A stretch of DNA of 55,270 nt, taken from positions 1 to 55,270 of the forward strand of contig SVQK01000096.1 of assembly GCA_015065385.1 (NCBI GenBank). The letters are read 5' to 3'. The translations under genes and the position numbers were made by a program. Under the pieces are notes generated by a model. It was not told the origin of the DNA, did not search any database, and worked only from the letters and a program-made list of their open reading frames with translations. This document shows, in pieces, positions 52,593 through 55,270 of this stretch. This DNA comes from Oscillospiraceae bacterium (GTDB lineage Bacteria; Bacillota; Clostridia; Oscillospirales; CAG-272). How positions within the stretch are numbered: the stretch's first letter is position 1; each line of letters starts with the position of its first letter.

Positions 52593-52624
52593 AGCTCGGT
52601 TTGCAGAGGCAGGCCGGGCTTTTC
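52593..52624 (+). terminator. Terminator after the GH36 gene, abutting the next promoter
   Basis: AGCTCGG (52593-52599) pairs with CCGGGCT (52614-52620, one G-T wobble), then TTTT. TTGACA starts at 52628. The arrangement resembles that at 50396. Confidence 0.55.
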
Positions 52625-52627
52625 ATG

Positions 52628-52656
52628 TTGACAGACACCGCTTTTCTAAGTATAAT
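52628..52656 (+). promoter_or_regulatory. Promoter of the AmmeMemoRadiSam genes
   Basis: TTGACA (52628-52633) and TATAAT (52651-52656), 17 bases apart, about 70 bases before the ATG. Confidence 0.8.
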
Positions 52657-52724
52657 ACAATCATCACACTCTGTCTGCTGAACAGCGGGTTTTCAGCGGC
52701 AGACGCGGGAACAGGAGGAACACC

Positions 52725-54119
52725 ATGCCGATCCTATCCACCTATATCGTACCCCATCCCCCGCTGATCGTGCCGGAGGTGGGGCGAGGCGGAGAAAAGC
52801 AGATCGAAAAGACAAGAGCGTCCTACGCGCGCGTTGCCGAAGAGATTATGCTGCTTGACCCCGAGACCGTCGTGATTACAAGCCCTCACGCCGTGCTGTA
52901 CCGGGACTGGTTCCATATCTCGCCGGGGAAGTCGGCAAAGGGATCCTTCGCGCCGTTCCGTGCCCCCAGCGTACGGTTTGAGGTTCGCTACGACACGGAA
53001 CTGGTTCGGGAGATCGAACGGCTGGCCGGAGCGGAGGCGTTTCCGGCGGGCACAGATGGGGAACGGGAACCGTCCCTCGATCACGGAACCATGGTGCCGC
53101 TGTATTTCATCCGGGAAGCATACGCGGATAAGCCCATGCCCATGATCGTGCGGATCGGGCTTTCCGGTTTCCCGCTTGAGGATCACTACCGCCTCGGACA
53201 GCTGATCAGGGAAGCGGTTGAGATCACGGGGCGGCGGACTGTCTTCGCGGCGAGCGGCGATCTGTCCCATAAGCTGCAAAAGGACGGCCCGTACGGATTC
53301 GCACCGGAGGGACCCGCATATGACATACGGCTCATGGACATCTGTTCCCGAGCTGCGTTCGGTGAGTTGTTCGATTTCGGCGAGTCGTTCTGTGAGAAAG
53401 CCGCGGAGTGCGGTCACCGCTCCTTCGTCATCATGGCGGGCTCCCTCGACGGTCAGAAGGTCGAGGCCGAAGTATATTCCCACGAGGATGTGACGGGCGT
53501 AGGCTACGGTATCTGCGCCTTTCATCCGGGTTCAGCGGACGAGAACCGCCGATTTCTGGAACTTCGGCGGTCGGCGGAACAATCCCGGCTTGCAGGGCAG
53601 CGGGAGGCCTGCGATCCATGGGTCCGGCTGGCCTGGCAGTCCGTGGAGAGCTATGTGACGAAACGGAGAGTCCTTCCGCTTCCCGAGGGCTTGCCGGACG
53701 CGTTGCTTCACACAAGAGCGGGGGCGTTTGTGTCCATCCATGAGCACGGCCAGCTCAGAGGCTGCATCGGCACGATCGCGCCCGTGCGTGACAGTCTCGC
53801 GGAAGAGATCATTCATAATGCCGTCAGCGCGTGCGCCCGGGATCCGCGGTTCGATCCGATCCGGCCCGACGAGCTGCCCTTTCTTGAGATTTCCGTAGAC
53901 GTGATCGGAGCGCACGAGGAGATTCAATCGGCGGACGAGCTCGACGTGAAGCGGTACGGCGTGATTGTCAGCAAAGGGACAAGGAGAGGATTGCTGCTGC
54001 CCGACCTCGACGGCGTAGATACCGTAGAACAGCAGATTTCCATCGCCCGGCAGAAAGCAGGGATCGGCGAGGGGGAGACGATCCGGCTCGAACGGTTCGA
54101 GGTCGTCAGACATACATGA
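52725..54119 (+). CDS. amrA/amrB fusion: AmmeMemoRadiSam proteins B and A fused (LigB/Memo-like plus AMMECR1)
   Basis: 464 residues behind AGGAGG. Residues about 1-265 are the class III extradiol-dioxygenase/Memo-like part: LSTYIVPHPPLIVPEVGRGG, VITSPHAVLYRDWFHISPGK, LDHGTMVPLYFI and RRTVFAASGDLSHKL, with the His residues expected to bind iron. Residues about 285-464 are an AMMECR1 domain: ACDPWVRLAWQSVESYVTKR, GAFVSIHEHGQLRGCIGTIA with the invariant LRGCIG, and LPFLEISVDVIGAHEEI. In other genomes these are separate proteins; fusions of this order are known in Clostridia. The radical SAM partner follows 10 bp downstream. The reaction of the system is not settled. Confidence 0.88.
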   Translation: MPILSTYIVPHPPLIVPEVGRGGEKQIEKTRASYARVAEEIMLLDPETVVITSPHAVLYRDWFHISPGKSAKGSFAPFRAPSVRFEVRYDTELVREIERLAGAEAFPAGTDGEREPSLDHGTMVPLYFIREAYADKPMPMIVRIGLSGFPLEDHYRLGQLIREAVEITGRRTVFAASGDLSHKLQKDGPYGFAPEGPAYDIRLMDICSRAAFGELFDFGESFCEKAAECGHRSFVIMAGSLDGQKVEAEVYSHEDVTGVGYGICAFHPGSADENRRFLELRRSAEQSRLAGQREACDPWVRLAWQSVESYVTKRRVLPLPEGLPDALLHTRAGAFVSIHEHGQLRGCIGTIAPVRDSLAEEIIHNAVSACARDPRFDPIRPDELPFLEISVDVIGAHEEIQSADELDVKRYGVIVSKGTRRGLLLPDLDGVDTVEQQISIARQKAGIGEGETIRLERFEVVRHT

Positions 54120-54129
54120 GGAGGTAGCC

Positions 54130-54990
54130 ATGGCACGTTGCGGCGTCTGCTTCCGCCACTGCGAGATTCCGGAGGGGAAACGGGGCTTCTGCGGCGCGCG
54201 GAGTTGCGAGGACGGAGAAATAAAGGCGGACAACTACGGAAAAATCACGTCCCTCGCGCTGGATCCCATTGAGAAAAAACCATTCAGCCGCTTTCACCCG
54301 GGAAGTATGATTCTCTCAGTCGGCAGCTATGGCTGCAATCTCCGCTGTCCGTTCTGCCAGAATTATGGAATCAGCTGGTCTGCGGAAGCAATGCGGCTCA
54401 GGGAGACGGCGGAAGGTCTCAGCCCGGAGGAACTTGTCCGGTACGCGCTTCGCACAAAAGCATACGGGAACATTGGGATCGCTTTTACCTACAACGAACC
54501 CCTTGTCGGCTGGGAATTCGTCCGGGATACGGCGAAGCTGGCGCACGAGCGGGGACTTCTCTGCGTCCTTGTTACGAACGGCACGGCGGATCTGTCCGTT
54601 TTGGAAGCGCTTGGAGGACGTATCGACGCCATGAACATCGACCTGAAAGGCTTTACGGAGCGGTATTACTCCGAGGTGCTCGGCGGAAGTCTCAATATGG
54701 TTAAAGCCTTTATCGCCCGTGCCGTCCTGCTTTGTCACACGGAGCTGACCACCCTGATCGTACCGGGTGAGAATGACTCCGAGTACGAGATGCGCGCGCT
54801 CTCCCGCTGGGTTTCGAAATTGACGGACGAGGACGGACGGGCAGTCGGGGCGGAAATTCCTCTTCATGTCAGCAGGTTCTTCCCGCGTTTCCGCATGACC
54901 GATCGTCCTGCGACGGACACGAAGCTTGTTTACCGTCTCGCGGATGTCGCACGGGAAGAATTGAAATTTGTTTATACAGGTAACTGCTGA
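54130..54990 (+). CDS. amrS: AmmeMemoRadiSam radical SAM enzyme
   Basis: 286 residues preceded by AGGAGG that overlaps the end of the previous gene. The N-terminus holds a Cys cluster, CGVCFRHCEIPEGKRGFCGA, expected to bind a further iron-sulfur cluster or zinc. The radical SAM motif is GSYGCNLRCPFCQNYGIS (C-x3-C-x2-C) near residue 75. The barrel includes GNIGIAFTYNEPLVGWEFVR, AMNIDLKGFTERYYSEVLGG and TTLIVPGENDSEYEMRALSR, and ends with IPLHVSRFFPRFRMTDRPAT, all typical of the AmmeMemoRadiSam group. It reduces SAM to start a radical reaction; the substrate is unknown. It forms an operon with the fused A/B protein. Confidence 0.92.
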   Translation: MARCGVCFRHCEIPEGKRGFCGARSCEDGEIKADNYGKITSLALDPIEKKPFSRFHPGSMILSVGSYGCNLRCPFCQNYGISWSAEAMRLRETAEGLSPEELVRYALRTKAYGNIGIAFTYNEPLVGWEFVRDTAKLAHERGLLCVLVTNGTADLSVLEALGGRIDAMNIDLKGFTERYYSEVLGGSLNMVKAFIARAVLLCHTELTTLIVPGENDSEYEMRALSRWVSKLTDEDGRAVGAEIPLHVSRFFPRFRMTDRPATDTKLVYRLADVAREELKFVYTGNC

Positions 54991-55052
54991 GGATATGAAA
55001 CATCTGCTCGGATGGCAAGCTCGGAACCGCCTTTTCAGGAGAAGCAACCCTC

Positions 55053-55081
55053 TTGACAACGGGACGATGTGCGGGTATAAT
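55053..55081 (+). promoter_or_regulatory. Consensus promoter at the right edge
   Basis: TTGACA (55053-55058) and TATAAT (55076-55081), 17 bases apart. The frame that follows overlaps it and has no proper start. Confidence 0.6.
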
Positions 55082-55088
55082 AGAACCA

Positions 55089-55270
55089 ATTCACAACTAT
55101 TCGCCGTCCGCGGAGATCCTCCGCCCCTTTGCGTGGGTCTATCAGGCCTTTCGCATTATAGGTATCTTCTTCCAGAACAAAATGACCCCGAAGAGATTTG
55201 CCGAACAGCGAAGAAAAGGCCGCGAACAGCGAAAACTGCTCGATGAACTGGGATTGAGCATGGATAGAAC
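55089..55270 (+). pseudogene. 5'-truncated fragment running off the right edge
   Basis: The frame from the ATT at 55089 reads sensibly (NYSPSAEILRPFAWVYQAFR, IIGIFFQNKMTPKRFAEQRR, EQRKLLDELGLSMDRT) to the window edge without a stop, but has no ATG, GTG or TTG behind a ribosome site. The pattern, a Trp-rich helix ending in a basic tail, is reminiscent of the C-terminus of PF14907-type nucleotidyltransferases; this is a weak recollection. It looks like the C-terminal remnant of a gene cut at the promoter. Confidence 0.35.

Noticed and set aside
1-55270. tRNA, rRNA, prophage, toxin-antitoxin or restriction systems
   Set aside because: No cloverleaf, rRNA core, integrase, phage structural, nuclease-methylase or small toxin pair was recognised on either strand.

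Overview
The window looks like chromosomal DNA of an anaerobic, plant-fibre-degrading Gram-positive bacterium of the Clostridia (Bacillota). This is an inference from AGGAGG-type ribosome sites, many near-consensus TTGACA-17-TATAAT promoters, lipoprotein solute-binding proteins, an SLH protein, dockerin-type modules, many glycoside hydrolases and an AmmeMemoRadiSam locus. Base composition is GC-rich almost throughout, except for an AT-rich stretch inside the gene at 16.2-19.4 kb. No tRNA, rRNA, CRISPR array or intact insertion sequence was seen.

Layout. 0-0.14 kb: the 3' end of a group II intron (domains V and VI) entering from the left edge. 0.16-5.8 kb, mostly minus strand: a PutP-type sodium symporter, a TetR regulator with candidate operators, a solute-binding lipoprotein gene broken by one in-frame stop, an MgtC-like membrane protein, a small protein, and the head of a broken uroporphyrinogen-decarboxylase-like (URO-D) gene. 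5.8-13.4 kb, plus strand: two solute-binding lipoproteins with almost identical promoters, an unknown protein paired with an SLH protein, a beta-lactamase-fold serine hydrolase, a small lipoprotein, and a chimeric pseudogene joining a signal-peptide stub to a URO-D C-terminal part. 13.5-16 kb: an alpha-galactosidase-like hydrolase (minus). 16-19.4 kb: a mosaic secreted SGNH hydrolase with dockerin-like and LRR modules. 19.7-22.6 kb: two GNAT acetyltransferases, an unknown protein and a histidine phosphatase. 22.7-30 kb: a five-gene operon (GH95-like enzyme, solute-binding lipoprotein, unknown protein, beta-helix protein, secreted transglutaminase-like protein). 30-31.4 kb: sugar isomerase-like and DUF1905 genes (minus). 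31.5-38.5 kb: a 2270-residue secreted subtilase with an internal dockerin-like segment and four C-terminal repeats. 38.6-42.5 kb: HAD, Nudix, MATE and GDPD genes plus a lipoprotein stub. 42.6-49 kb: a pectin side-chain type locus (GH51-like and GH78-like enzymes, both broken, a solute-binding lipoprotein, and a GH43-like enzyme). 49-55.3 kb: a gene stub, a DUF1295 membrane protein, a GH36 alpha-galactosidase, the two AmmeMemoRadiSam genes, and a gene fragment running off the right edge.

How it works together. Most functions concern breakdown and capture of plant polysaccharides, chiefly pectin side chains (arabinose, rhamnose, galactose) and alpha-galactosides. Five solute-binding lipoproteins and two stubs of such genes are present, yet no ABC permease or ATPase is, so these binding proteins must share a transporter encoded elsewhere or do something other than import. 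The other strong theme is gene decay: at least seven genes or stubs are interrupted by a nonsense codon, a one-base shift, an internal deletion or truncation, often next to intact paralogues.
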